In this document: one piece after another, positions 32,512-41,746 of the stretch
Layout: every line of letters begins with the position of its first letter
Position numbering within the stretch: position 1 is the first letter of the stretch
Origin: CAZWSX01 sp964636985
Lineage (GTDB): Bacteria > Planctomycetota > Planctomycetia > Pirellulales > Pirellulaceae
Direction: 5' to 3'
Assembly (NCBI GenBank): GCA_964636985.1
Contig: CAZWSX010000025.1
Location: 1 to 64,000, forward strand
DNA: 64,000 bases
Program-made: the position numbers and the translations under genes
Notes under the pieces: generated by a model
What the model saw: only the letters and a program-made list of their open reading frames with translations
Databases searched by the model: none
Told to the model about the DNA's origin: nothing

Positions 32512-35500
32512 GCAACAAGTTCACCGAATCCACCGTAGAAGAAGCCGTCCTGGAATGGTCGGAAGGATTGCAGTACGCCGTCCTTCATGGCCCGGAGATT
32601 GCGCCCGGCGAATCGGCGGCAGAGCGGGAGTCCTTTGGCGATGTTGTGCTCGTCGCCCGATTGCAGGATGCAATCGAGCGGATCAACCCGAACATTCCCG
32701 CTGGCGCCCGCGAAGACGCATTCCGCCGTGTCTTGCGCACCGAGACCCCGAGTCTGCTGGAGAACAATCGTCGGTTCCACCGAATGCTGGTCGATGGCAT
32801 CGATGTCGAGTACCAGGCCGGTGGACGCACAATTCACGACAAAGTCTGGCTCATCGACTTCGTCCACCCTGAGAACAATGACTGGTTGGCAGTCAATCAG
32901 TTCTCGATCACGGAGAACAAACACACCCGCCGCCCCGATGTGATGCTGTTTGTGAACGGCTTGCCGCTGGTCGTGATCGAACTCAAGAATGCTGCCGATG
33001 AGAACGCCACAACGAAGAAGGCGTTCGATCAGCTCCAGACGTACAAGCTCCAGCTTCCCACGCTAATGACGTACAACGTCTGTCTCGTGGCGAGTGACGG
33101 CATCACCGCTCGCATCGGCACTCTCTCCGGCGGTTGGGATCGGTTCATGCCGTGGCGAACGGTCGAAGGCGAAGCGATCGCGCCCAAGGGGAAACCCGAA
33201 CTCGACGTGCTCATCAAGGGCGTCTTCGAGCGCGAGCGGTTTCTCGACCTGATTCAGCACTTCATTGTCTTCGAGGACGACGGGGCCGGTGTCATTAAGA
33301 AGATGGCCGGGTATCACCAGTTCCATGCCGTGAACAAGGCCGTCGCCTGCACGCTCAAGGCGATTTCTCCGAAAGGGGACCGTCGGGTGGGCGTCGTCTG
33401 GCACACGCAGGGGAGCGGCAAGAGCCTGACGATGGCGTTCTATGCGGGCAAGGTCATCCGCCACCCGAAGATGCAGAACCCGACGCTCGTCGTCATCACC
33501 GACCGAAACGACCTGGACGATCAGCTTTTCGGAACTTTTGCGAACTGTCATGAACTGCTCCGGCAGAAGCCGACTCAGGCCGACGACCGCGACGCGGTGC
33601 AAGAGTTGTTGCAGGTCGCATCCGGGGGCGTCGTGTTCACAACGCTCCAGAAGTTCGCGCCCGATCCCGGCCAGACCTATCCGCAGTTGTCCGACCGACG
33701 GAATGTCGTCGTCATTGCCGACGAGGCTCACCGCAGCCAGTACGGCCATTTTGCCAAAGCGAAGACGACCGGCGAGATCAGTTACGGCTTCAGCAAGCAC
33801 CTGCGCGACGCTCTGCCGCACGCGTCGTATCTCGGTTTCACCGGCACGCCCATCGAACTCGGCGACAAGAGCACCAAGGCCGTGTTCGGCGATTACATCG
33901 ACATCTACGACATCAGCCGGGCCGTCGAAGACGGGGCGACAGTCAAGATTTACTACGAAGGGCGGTTGGCCAAGCTGGAGTTGACCCAGACTGAACGACC
34001 GAAGATCGACGAAGAATTCGAGGAAGTCACGGAAGGGGAGGAGCAGACCTCCAAGGAGAAGCTCAAGACGAAGTGGGCCGCGTTGGAGGCGCTCGTCGGC
34101 AGCGAGAAACGGATCCGCCTTATCGCGCAGGACATCGTGAAGCACTGGGACGAACGGCTCGCGACGATGGATGGCAAGGGCATGATCGTCTGCATGAGCC
34201 GCCGGATCTGCGTTGAACTCTACAAGGAGCTGGTGAAACTCCGCCCCGAGTGGCACAGCGAACAGGACGAAGAGGGGGCGCTCAAAGTGGTGATGACCGG
34301 CCAGGCGAGCGACCCGACCGACTGGCAGCAGCACATCCGCAGCAAGCGCGCCCGCGAGGAGATGGCCAAGCGGTTCAAGAAGTCCGACGATCCGCTGAAG
34401 CTCGTCATCGTCCGCGACATGTGGTTGACCGGCTTCGACGCGCCGTGCCTGCACACGATGTACGTCGATAAACCCATGAGCGGCCACAACCTGATGCAGG
34501 CCATCGCCCGCGTGAACCGCGTCTTCAAGAACAAACCGGGCGGTCTGATCGTCGATTACCTGGGGCTGGCGGCGGAACTCAAGAAAGCCCTTGCGCAGTA
34601 CACGAAGGCGGATCGGGAAGACACGGGCATCCCCATCGACCAGGCACTGGAGGTACTCCTCGAAAAGTACGAAGTCGTGCAGGCATTCCTCCACGCTTTC
34701 GACTATTCCAAGTTCTTCACCGGCACAGCGTCCGAACGTGTCGGCGTCATTCCGGAGGCTCTCGATTTCATCCTGCAACAGGACGATGGGCAGTCCCGGT
34801 TCGTGCAGGCGGTGACCGAGTTGTCGAAAGCGTTCGCGCTCGTCGCCACGCATGACGAAGCGGTGAAACTGCGCGAGGAGGTTGCGTTCTTCCAGTGCCT
34901 CCGGGCGCAATTCGCAAAACTGGGCGGTGGGGGAGACGGAGGCGGACCCACCAAAGAAGACCTCGACGCGGCCGTGCGGCAAATCATTTCCAAGTCGGTT
35001 GCGTCGGACGAGGTGATCGACATCTTTGCCGCCGCCGGACTGGGGCGCCCCGACATCTCGATTCTGTCCGATGAGTTTCTCGCGGAAGTCCGCGACATGC
35101 CCCAGCGCAATCTCGCGCTGGAGGTTTTGCGGAAACTGCTGAGCGACGACATCAAAGCACGGTCACGGAAGAATCTCGTCCAGTCCCGCTCGTTCGCCGA
35201 GATGCTGGAGAAGAGTATCAAGAAGTACCAGAACCGCTCCATCGACGCTGCCCAGGTGATCGCGGAACTCGTGGAACTTGCCAAACAGATGCGCGAAGCC
35301 CGCAAACGCGGTGAAGACCTTGGCCTTTCGGAAGACGAGGAAGCGTTCTACGAGGCGCTGGAGGTCAACGACAGTGCGGTTGCCGTATTGGGCGACAAGG
35401 CGCTCTGCGCCATCGCCCGTGATCTTGTGGACACCGTTCGGCGTAACGTAACCATCGACTGGACCGTGAAGGAGAGCGTCCGCGCCAAGCTTCGTGTCAT

Positions 35501-35609
35501 GGTGAAAAAGATTCTCAAGAAGCACGGCTATCCGCCGGACAAGCAGGCTCAGGCGACGGAGACCGTGTTGAAGCAAGCGGAACTTCTGTGTGCGGACTGG
35601 GCGGCATGA
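32508..35609 (+). CDS. hsdR: Type I restriction endonuclease motor subunit
   Basis: This 1033-residue HsdR cleaves unmodified DNA after ATP-driven translocation. The N-terminal nuclease has RPDVMLFVNGLPLVVIELKN (about 143-162). The SF2 motor has Walker A HTQGSGKSLTM (about 299-309), DEAHRS, GFTGTPIE and the helicase C motif QAIARVNRVFKNKPGG. A long helical C-terminal region binds the M2S core. The start overlaps the GHKL stop (ATGA). Full family length and no missing motif seen. Confidence 0.95.
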   Translation: MSNKFTESTVEEAVLEWSEGLQYAVLHGPEIAPGESAAERESFGDVVLVARLQDAIERINPNIPAGAREDAFRRVLRTETPSLLENNRRFHRMLVDGIDVEYQAGGRTIHDKVWLIDFVHPENNDWLAVNQFSITENKHTRRPDVMLFVNGLPLVVIELKNAADENATTKKAFDQLQTYKLQLPTLMTYNVCLVASDGITARIGTLSGGWDRFMPWRTVEGEAIAPKGKPELDVLIKGVFERERFLDLIQHFIVFEDDGAGVIKKMAGYHQFHAVNKAVACTLKAISPKGDRRVGVVWHTQGSGKSLTMAFYAGKVIRHPKMQNPTLVVITDRNDLDDQLFGTFANCHELLRQKPTQADDRDAVQELLQVASGGVVFTTLQKFAPDPGQTYPQLSDRRNVVVIADEAHRSQYGHFAKAKTTGEISYGFSKHLRDALPHASYLGFTGTPIELGDKSTKAVFGDYIDIYDISRAVEDGATVKIYYEGRLAKLELTQTERPKIDEEFEEVTEGEEQTSKEKLKTKWAALEALVGSEKRIRLIAQDIVKHWDERLATMDGKGMIVCMSRRICVELYKELVKLRPEWHSEQDEEGALKVVMTGQASDPTDWQQHIRSKRAREEMAKRFKKSDDPLKLVIVRDMWLTGFDAPCLHTMYVDKPMSGHNLMQAIARVNRVFKNKPGGLIVDYLGLAAELKKALAQYTKADREDTGIPIDQALEVLLEKYEVVQAFLHAFDYSKFFTGTASERVGVIPEALDFILQQDDGQSRFVQAVTELSKAFALVATHDEAVKLREEVAFFQCLRAQFAKLGGGGDGGGPTKEDLDAAVRQIISKSVASDEVIDIFAAAGLGRPDISILSDEFLAEVRDMPQRNLALEVLRKLLSDDIKARSRKNLVQSRSFAEMLEKSIKKYQNRSIDAAQVIAELVELAKQMREARKRGEDLGLSEDEEAFYEALEVNDSAVAVLGDKALCAIARDLVDTVRRNVTIDWTVKESVRAKLRVMVKKILKKHGYPPDKQAQATETVLKQAELLCADWAA

Positions 35610-35627
35610 GAGGATTACCGAGCAGCT

Positions 35628-38522
35628 ATGCCATCGTATTTCGACACTCATGCAGTCTCTCTGCGATTCCCGGAAGGAGAAGCTGACGGCTCCGGTCTGC
35701 GACGGGCGCAGCGAGGCGCAATCTTCGCCATTGGTTCGCATTTTAGCTTGTCCACAGCGAACGCCCTCATTTCAATGCCGACGGGTACTGGCAAGACCGG
35801 CGTTCTCATGATGGCACCGTATCTACTCAAGGCATCGCGGACTCTGATCATCACGCCCAGCCGAATGGTGCGCGATCAGATCGCCGAAGAATATGGGTCA
35901 TTGGCGCTGCTCAAGCGGCTGGCAGTTCTCCCAGAGGATGCGGCCAGTCCCACCGTGCAGGCGATTGAATCGAAGATTCTTCGAGACGAGCAATGGGACC
36001 AACTCACCGCCGCCGACGTTGTTGTCACGACGCCGATGGGATCAAGTCCCGCGATCGAAGAGATTCCTCATCCGCCAAACGACCTATTTGATCTGCTTTT
36101 GATTGATGAAGCACACCACAGCCCCGCCAAAACATGGCGTGCCCTGATGCAAGCATTCCCGTCGGCGCGTCAGATTCTCTTCACTGCCACCCCGTTTCGC
36201 CGGGATCGGCAACAATTGCCGGGCGAATTTGTATACGAGTTCCCGCTGCGCGAGGCATTGCGTGACGGAGTGTTTGGCTCAATTACGTTCGTCGGATGCG
36301 AAGCCCAGGACGGTGTCTCCAATGACGTTGTGATCGCCAAAAAGGCCGAGCAAACATACCGCGAGGATCGTGGCCAGGGACTCGACCATCGGGTCATGGT
36401 GCGAACAGACAGTCGCACGCGAGCGCAAGAGTTGCACGAACTGTATCAGCGGGAAACCACGCTCCAGCTCGCAATTATTCACGGGCAACACTCGCTTGCG
36501 CACGTCCGTCGCACTGTCCAGCGCCTCCGAGCAGGGGAACTCGACGGCGTGATTTGTGTCGACATGTTTGGTGAGGGCGTCGACATGCCCCAACTCAAGA
36601 TCGCCGCCATCCATTCTCCGCACCGATCCTTGGCCGTCACACTGCAATTCATCGGGCGCTTTGCTCGCACTGGGGCCGCCAATCTTGGCGCGGCAAAATT
36701 CATCGCCGTCCCTGAGGAAATCGAGACCGAGACGAAGACTCTTTACCAGCAAGGCGCAATCTGGGAACAGCTCGTTACGAACCTCGCAGATTCTCGCGTT
36801 GCTGGCGAACGGGAGTTGCGACAACAACTCCGCAGCTTTTCCGCAACGCACGACATTGCACCGGAGAATGAACTGACGCTGTCAGTCATCAAACCGTGGT
36901 ATCACAGCAAGGTCTTCCACGTCCCGCCCAACGTCGACCTGCACGCAGACTTGGATTTCGGCACCGAGGTCGAAATCGTGCAGCGCTTCGTGAGCGATGA
37001 TCTCCATTGTGCGGCTTTCGTTTGTCAGAGCATCAACAAGCCGAGATGGATGGAATCGCCCTCGCTTCAAGACGTTACCTTCCATCTGTTCATTCTCTAT
37101 CACGATCAGGCGCACGGCTTATTATTCATCAATGCGTCCGTGAAGTCCGAAGACATGTATTCGCAGATCGCCGAGCAAGTTGTGACCGGCGCTTTCACTG
37201 GAGTTTCCACCGCGACGATCAACCGCGCACTGAGGGCGCTTCAGAATCCAGCGTTTTTCAGCGTCGGCCTCAAGAATCGCCTGTTCGGCAATCAAGTTGA
37301 GAGTTACCGCATCATCTCGGGCGGGCGCGCGGACGGTGCCGTCAGCAACACGGATGCACAGCTCTTCGACCGAGGGCACCTGTTTGGCAGCGGCGACAGC
37401 GATGAGGGGAAAGTCACCCTTGGTATCAGCACGCTCTCCAAGGTCTGGAGCAATCGTGCCGGATTCGTGCCGGAGTACGTGGCGTGGTGTCACGCGGTCG
37501 CGGAACATCTTGCTAACTCCGCTCCCGTAGTAACTGGGTCTCGAATTGACCTGCTTGCCACGGGGGAGGAAGTCACGTCGATCCCGACCGCCGTGATCGG
37601 TGCGGCCTGGCACGAAACTGCGTATCGGCTCCGACCATTGGTCACCGCCGCTGACCCCGTCCCGACAACACGCGATCTGCTCTCCTTGGAATTGAGCATC
37701 GAACGGTTCTCAAATTCCGAAGCTAGCATTCTTCTCCACGGTCTCGGCGATCCGATCCCCATCAACTTCCGCATTTCCGGCAGTCCGTACTTTTCGCTCG
37801 ACACGCCGCGGGAAATCTCGATTGTCACCCGCACTCAAACCGGTTCCTTCGCGGATTATCTCAACAGCTTCGGGCTCCATTTGTACCTTGCCGATTTCTC
37901 GCGACTCTATAAGAACCAACTCTTTCGCTCCAATCTGACGCTAGAGAATCTTCCCGAGTCCGCATTGCATCGGCAGGATTGGGCGTCGCTGAATGTCGAT
38001 ATTTGCTGCGAGGTCGGCACGTCCGCGAACGGCATCTCGATCCACGCCGGAATCGAGTCGCTTCTCGTCTCATCGAATGCCGCCGTGGTCGTGTACGATC
38101 ATCGCTCAGGTGAGATCGCCGATTATGTTTCGATTCGTGACGAAGGGGGCACAATCTTCTGCGATGTCTTTCACTGCAAGGGATCGGACGGCGAACGTCC
38201 GGGAAGTCGCGTTAGCGACGCCTACGAAGTCGCTGGGCAAGTAGTAAAGAGCGTCGTCCTCGCAAGGTCACCGGCAACACTCAAGACAGAATTGACTCGT
38301 CGTTTGGCGAGCGGGTCGTCGCTGAAAAAGGGGAGCCTGAGCGAATTAGAGCGATTGCTCGACGACGCAGAACGTGGTCGTTTTGAGTTTCATGTGCGAT
38401 TGGTGCAGCCAGGCATTTCTGCCGGTGCGATATCCGATCCCGTATCGCGCGTTCTGGCCGCAGCATACGATTATGTGCTTGCGGCTACAGGCTTCGCGCC
38501 GACGTTCTGGGTTTCCGATTGA
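35628..38522 (+). CDS. SF2 DEAD/DEAH helicase with C-terminal HCK-type nuclease motif
   Basis: This 964-residue protein follows hsdR by 18 bp. The N-terminal SF2 helicase shows Walker A MPTGTGKT (50-57), LLLIDEAHHSPAKTW (about 157), FTATPFRRD and motif VI LQFIGRFARTG. The middle 400 residues are unassigned. Near the C-terminus GEIADYVSIRDEGG and FCDVFHCKGS, followed by DAYEVAGQVVKS, resemble the PD-(D/E)XK variant with an HCK core found in several defence helicases. It probably belongs to the same defence unit as the restriction operon, though a separate system is possible. Confidence 0.8.
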   Translation: MPSYFDTHAVSLRFPEGEADGSGLRRAQRGAIFAIGSHFSLSTANALISMPTGTGKTGVLMMAPYLLKASRTLIITPSRMVRDQIAEEYGSLALLKRLAVLPEDAASPTVQAIESKILRDEQWDQLTAADVVVTTPMGSSPAIEEIPHPPNDLFDLLLIDEAHHSPAKTWRALMQAFPSARQILFTATPFRRDRQQLPGEFVYEFPLREALRDGVFGSITFVGCEAQDGVSNDVVIAKKAEQTYREDRGQGLDHRVMVRTDSRTRAQELHELYQRETTLQLAIIHGQHSLAHVRRTVQRLRAGELDGVICVDMFGEGVDMPQLKIAAIHSPHRSLAVTLQFIGRFARTGAANLGAAKFIAVPEEIETETKTLYQQGAIWEQLVTNLADSRVAGERELRQQLRSFSATHDIAPENELTLSVIKPWYHSKVFHVPPNVDLHADLDFGTEVEIVQRFVSDDLHCAAFVCQSINKPRWMESPSLQDVTFHLFILYHDQAHGLLFINASVKSEDMYSQIAEQVVTGAFTGVSTATINRALRALQNPAFFSVGLKNRLFGNQVESYRIISGGRADGAVSNTDAQLFDRGHLFGSGDSDEGKVTLGISTLSKVWSNRAGFVPEYVAWCHAVAEHLANSAPVVTGSRIDLLATGEEVTSIPTAVIGAAWHETAYRLRPLVTAADPVPTTRDLLSLELSIERFSNSEASILLHGLGDPIPINFRISGSPYFSLDTPREISIVTRTQTGSFADYLNSFGLHLYLADFSRLYKNQLFRSNLTLENLPESALHRQDWASLNVDICCEVGTSANGISIHAGIESLLVSSNAAVVVYDHRSGEIADYVSIRDEGGTIFCDVFHCKGSDGERPGSRVSDAYEVAGQVVKSVVLARSPATLKTELTRRLASGSSLKKGSLSELERLLDDAERGRFEFHVRLVQPGISAGAISDPVSRVLAAAYDYVLAATGFAPTFWVSD

Positions 38523-38615
38523 TTGAGGCGGCTCCTTCACGGGGACTTTCCAAATCACGTTGCATAACGCCTTTTATGCCACGTATTATGGACGTGTCCC
38601 TTTCCTTCTTCTGAG

Positions 38616-39593
38616 TTGAACGACCGCGCACTGATTCCCGGCAACCGTCAACTTTCCGCGACCTCCGGTGTCGCGGTGCCGTCGGTGATCCGGGACGCGG
38701 GACCGGATGCGATCCGGCGGTTCGTCGAGTTCTTCACGGCGAACATCCGCAATCCCAACACGCGGGCGGCGTACTCGCGGGCTATCCGGCGCTTCTGCGG
38801 CTGGGCGGAGCGGCACAAGCTGTCGCTCTCCCAGGTGGAGCCGGTACTCGTCGCTGCCTACGTCGAGGAGCTTCAGCGGCACTACGGCGACCTTTCGGTG
38901 AAGCAGCACCTCGCGGCGATTCGCGTGCTGTTCGACTATCTCGTGACCGGGGGCGTGCTCCGCGTGAACCCCGCCGCGTCCGTGAAGGGACCGAAGGTCG
39001 TGATCCGCAAGGGCAAGACGCCCGTGCTGTCGGCGAGCGAGGCGCGGCGGCTGCTCGATTCCATCGACACGACGACGATCGTGGGACTTCGCGACCGGGC
39101 GCTCATCGCGCTCATGGTCCACACGTTCGCCCGAGTCGGGGCGACGCTCAAGATGCGCGTTGACGACGTGCGGCTGAGCGACCGCCGCTACTGGGTGCGG
39201 CTGCACGAGAAAGGCGGCCGGCATCATGAAATGCCGCTGCATCACAACGCCGAGCGGTATCTGCTGGAGTACATGGACGCAGCGGGACTGCATGAGCAAC
39301 CGGCCACTCCCCTCTTCCGCACCATCGGCCGCCGCCGGTATCTGACGCCGAATGCGATGCACCGCAACGATGCCCTGCGGATGATTAAGCGCCGAGCGAT
39401 GGCTGCCGGAGTCTCGCCGCAGATTTGTTCGCACACATTCCGTGCGACGGGCATCACCGAGTACATGCGGAACGGCGGGACACTGGAGAAGGCCCAGCAG
39501 ATGGCGGCTCACGTGTCGTCCGAAACGACGCAGATGTACAACCGCGTGACGGACTCCGTGACGCTCGATGAGGTCGAGCGCGTGCTGATTTGA
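38616..39593 (+). CDS. Tyrosine recombinase (XerC/D-like integrase)
   Basis: This 325-residue protein has a SAM-like core-binding domain (RRFVEFFTANIRNPNTRAAY) and a catalytic domain with Arg in FARVGATLKMRVDDV (about 173), Lys in HEKGGRHHEM, SHTFRATGI (His, Arg), AAHVSSETTQ and the nucleophile Tyr in MYNR. It starts at TTG 38616; no ATG fits. Upstream lies an inverted repeat CACGT..ACGTG (38577-38593) that could be a promoter or arm site. It may have brought in the defence island as a nested element, or resolve multimers of the parent element. Confidence 0.9.
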   Translation: MNDRALIPGNRQLSATSGVAVPSVIRDAGPDAIRRFVEFFTANIRNPNTRAAYSRAIRRFCGWAERHKLSLSQVEPVLVAAYVEELQRHYGDLSVKQHLAAIRVLFDYLVTGGVLRVNPAASVKGPKVVIRKGKTPVLSASEARRLLDSIDTTTIVGLRDRALIALMVHTFARVGATLKMRVDDVRLSDRRYWVRLHEKGGRHHEMPLHHNAERYLLEYMDAAGLHEQPATPLFRTIGRRRYLTPNAMHRNDALRMIKRRAMAAGVSPQICSHTFRATGITEYMRNGGTLEKAQQMAAHVSSETTQMYNRVTDSVTLDEVERVLI

Positions 39594-39779
39594 GGAAATG
39601 ATCAGAGATGCGTTTGTTTACTTCATCTAAAGTGGGTCACCGTTATCGAGAGCCTCTTGTGGTGGGATTCGCTCTGGTGATCGACCACACCGTTACGGGT
39701 GAAGGCCAGGCGTGCCGACAATCGCAGGCGAATAGGGCTTCGTTGCCAACCATGCGATTTCATCTATGCTGTGCCAGCA

Positions 39780-39944
39780 ATGGATCAAGGACACCGCTCT
39801 GAACTTTCGGCCGTTCCCCAACCAGCAGCCGTCCGCCGCAATGTTGACCGAATTGCGACGCTGCTTTTCTTGTCGATCATCGTCGTTGCTACGGATGAGT
39901 TGCGCGCAATCGTGACGATGCTTCGGATCCGCTTCCTCCGTTAG
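39780..39944 (+). CDS. Possible tiny membrane protein, 54 residues
   Basis: MDQGHRSELSAVPQPAAVRR begins a short frame with one hydrophobic segment (about residues 25-39, IATLLFLSIIVVATD). A promoter-like TTGCCA, 17 bp, TATGCT lies just upstream (about 39742-39770). There is no strong ribosome site. It is the only plausible gene in the 374 bp between the integrase and the LamG gene; it may be spurious. Confidence 0.3.
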   Translation: MDQGHRSELSAVPQPAAVRRNVDRIATLLFLSIIVVATDELRAIVTMLRIRFLR

Positions 39945-39967
39945 TGGCTGACGATGAAAACCGGCTA

Positions 39968-41371
39968 TTAGTAGCTCAGCACGGTGAATGTGGCCGTGGT
40001 GCGATACACGCCGGGCGTCTGAACCACCGCGCTCCCCACCTCACCCCGAAACTGGATGATTTCCGTCGACCCACTCTGGGTCGTAGCGCTGTTGCGTGAG
40101 ACGACGCTGTAGCTTCCAGGACCGATGTTCAACCACTTCTCATCGGAGCCGTCCGTCCCCCACTTCGCGTGCGTGTCCGTGCTCCGCGAGCTGAGCCTTG
40201 CCCCCCAGGCCGCGTCCGCGCTGCCAACGGACCACGGCTGAGTCTGGGATGCCAGCGCTTTGATCTCCCTGAGGCTGAGCGTGCGTTTGTAGATGCGAAC
40301 CTCGTCCAGTGATCCGTCCCAGTAACGACCAGGCTGTCCCGGGTCTTCGCCTGCGTACCATGACGAGCCGTTCAGCGCCTTTGCGTTGTAGGACTTATTC
40401 AACGTGAAGCTGGCGACCGAACCTGTCGTTGTGACGCGGTAGATGGTGGCGCTCGTGGGCGATACGGCAACGGCTATGAAGTACCATTCTTCGGTCCCGA
40501 GAAACAGCCCTGTGGACGCGCCGTATTCGTCGCCCGTGGCCTCCCAGGAAAACGTGACGGGATTGCCCGCCGCGCTGCTCAGCAGCAGCCCTTGCAGCGA
40601 GACGCTTCGAGTTTCGACGATGCCGTCAAACGCTCCGGCCGCATCCATCTTCACCCATGCGGAGATCGTGGCCGTATTCGTCGTGGCGAAGCCGTTCACC
40701 GTCGCGACCAGATAATCGTCGGTTCCATCGAAGTCCAAGCTCCGCGTATCCGGGAAATTCATGTTCGACGGGACGTTCGTGGATGGCTGCGGTTTGTTAT
40801 TCCCGCCGCCCGCTCCGTTCGGGGTGGCGCCATTCCCATTGCCCGAGTAATCCCTCACCGTAGAGCCGGCTGACGTTTCATCCATTCGCCAATGCACGAC
40901 CGACCCTGAACGAGAGTAGTTGAAGGGCGCGATCGTGTCGTTGAACTCGCTGATGAGGTAGCCCGTGTTCACGCCCCCGCTGCCGCTCAAGACGGACCAC
41001 GTCAGTTGGTAGCCGTTGTACGCATCGGTGTAGACATTGCATGCGCCGCTTCCCGTCTTCTGACCCGTCGCCGCCACAGTCCCGATGGCGACGAGTGAAG
41101 GGCACGAGACGGAAAGGAAATCCGCTGCGGAGGGCTGGCGGTAGCCGCTGTTGAGGATGTAGTTGGCCGACACCCCCAGGCCGACGATCGGCTCGCCGAT
41201 GGAATCCGTCAGCAAGTAGTTGTTCGACTTACTCACGTCGGCGCCTCCCGCGTCGATAACGTCGAGCGGGATCGTGTAATTCGATGTGGCTTGGCTCGCG
41301 TAGGCGGTTCCCGCCGCGAGCACGAGGATGAGGGTGGCGACATGAAGGAAGTGAAACGATCGAACTTGCAC
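39968..41371 (-). CDS. Secreted LamG-domain protein (CPR-like surface protein)
   Basis: This 467-residue protein has a signal peptide (about 1-25, ending AYASQA). The N-terminal ATSNYTIPLDVIDAGG, then SNNYLLTDSIGEPIVG and SANYILNSGYRQ are typical of secreted proteins from Candidate Phyla Radiation bacteria. A concanavalin-like LamG domain spans about 155-370 (VVHWRMDETSAGSTVRDYSG, SLDFDGTDDYLVA, SLDEVRIYKRTLSLREIKAL). The C-terminal beta domain ends FTVLSY. It would bind glycans or proteins at the cell surface. With the SLH pair it suggests acquisition from a CPR organism. Confidence 0.75.
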   Translation of the reverse strand: MQVRSFHFLHVATLILVLAAGTAYASQATSNYTIPLDVIDAGGADVSKSNNYLLTDSIGEPIVGLGVSANYILNSGYRQPSAADFLSVSCPSLVAIGTVAATGQKTGSGACNVYTDAYNGYQLTWSVLSGSGGVNTGYLISEFNDTIAPFNYSRSGSVVHWRMDETSAGSTVRDYSGNGNGATPNGAGGGNNKPQPSTNVPSNMNFPDTRSLDFDGTDDYLVATVNGFATTNTATISAWVKMDAAGAFDGIVETRSVSLQGLLLSSAAGNPVTFSWEATGDEYGASTGLFLGTEEWYFIAVAVSPTSATIYRVTTTGSVASFTLNKSYNAKALNGSSWYAGEDPGQPGRYWDGSLDEVRIYKRTLSLREIKALASQTQPWSVGSADAAWGARLSSRSTDTHAKWGTDGSDEKWLNIGPGSYSVVSRNSATTQSGSTEIIQFRGEVGSAVVQTPGVYRTTATFTVLSY

Positions 41372-41746
41372 CCGTCGATTCTGGAGATATCGTGCCTTGA
41401 ACTCAAGAATTGGACCTTGCGGAAAGCCACGACCTTATTCCGACAGACATCGGTGCGCGCTGCACCCCTGTCGCCAGCCCCATCTACCTGCGCACCTGAA
41501 TTACGCAAACCTTGTCCGTTATCCACCCCGTGAATCGTCGCCGCAAAATACGCGGCTGAAAATAGTTACAACGCCTTCCCAAGAAACCTGCGGCTCACGG
41601 TGACGAACACCCAGCGGCTCAAGTTAATCGCTGGACCGAAAGGAGAAAAACGAATCCCGATATTTCTCAAAGAACTCTGCAATAACCGCCCGCATGGCGC
41701 GCCAGTATACTTAGACGACACGTCTTACCGTGCGGAGAGTGCGCCC

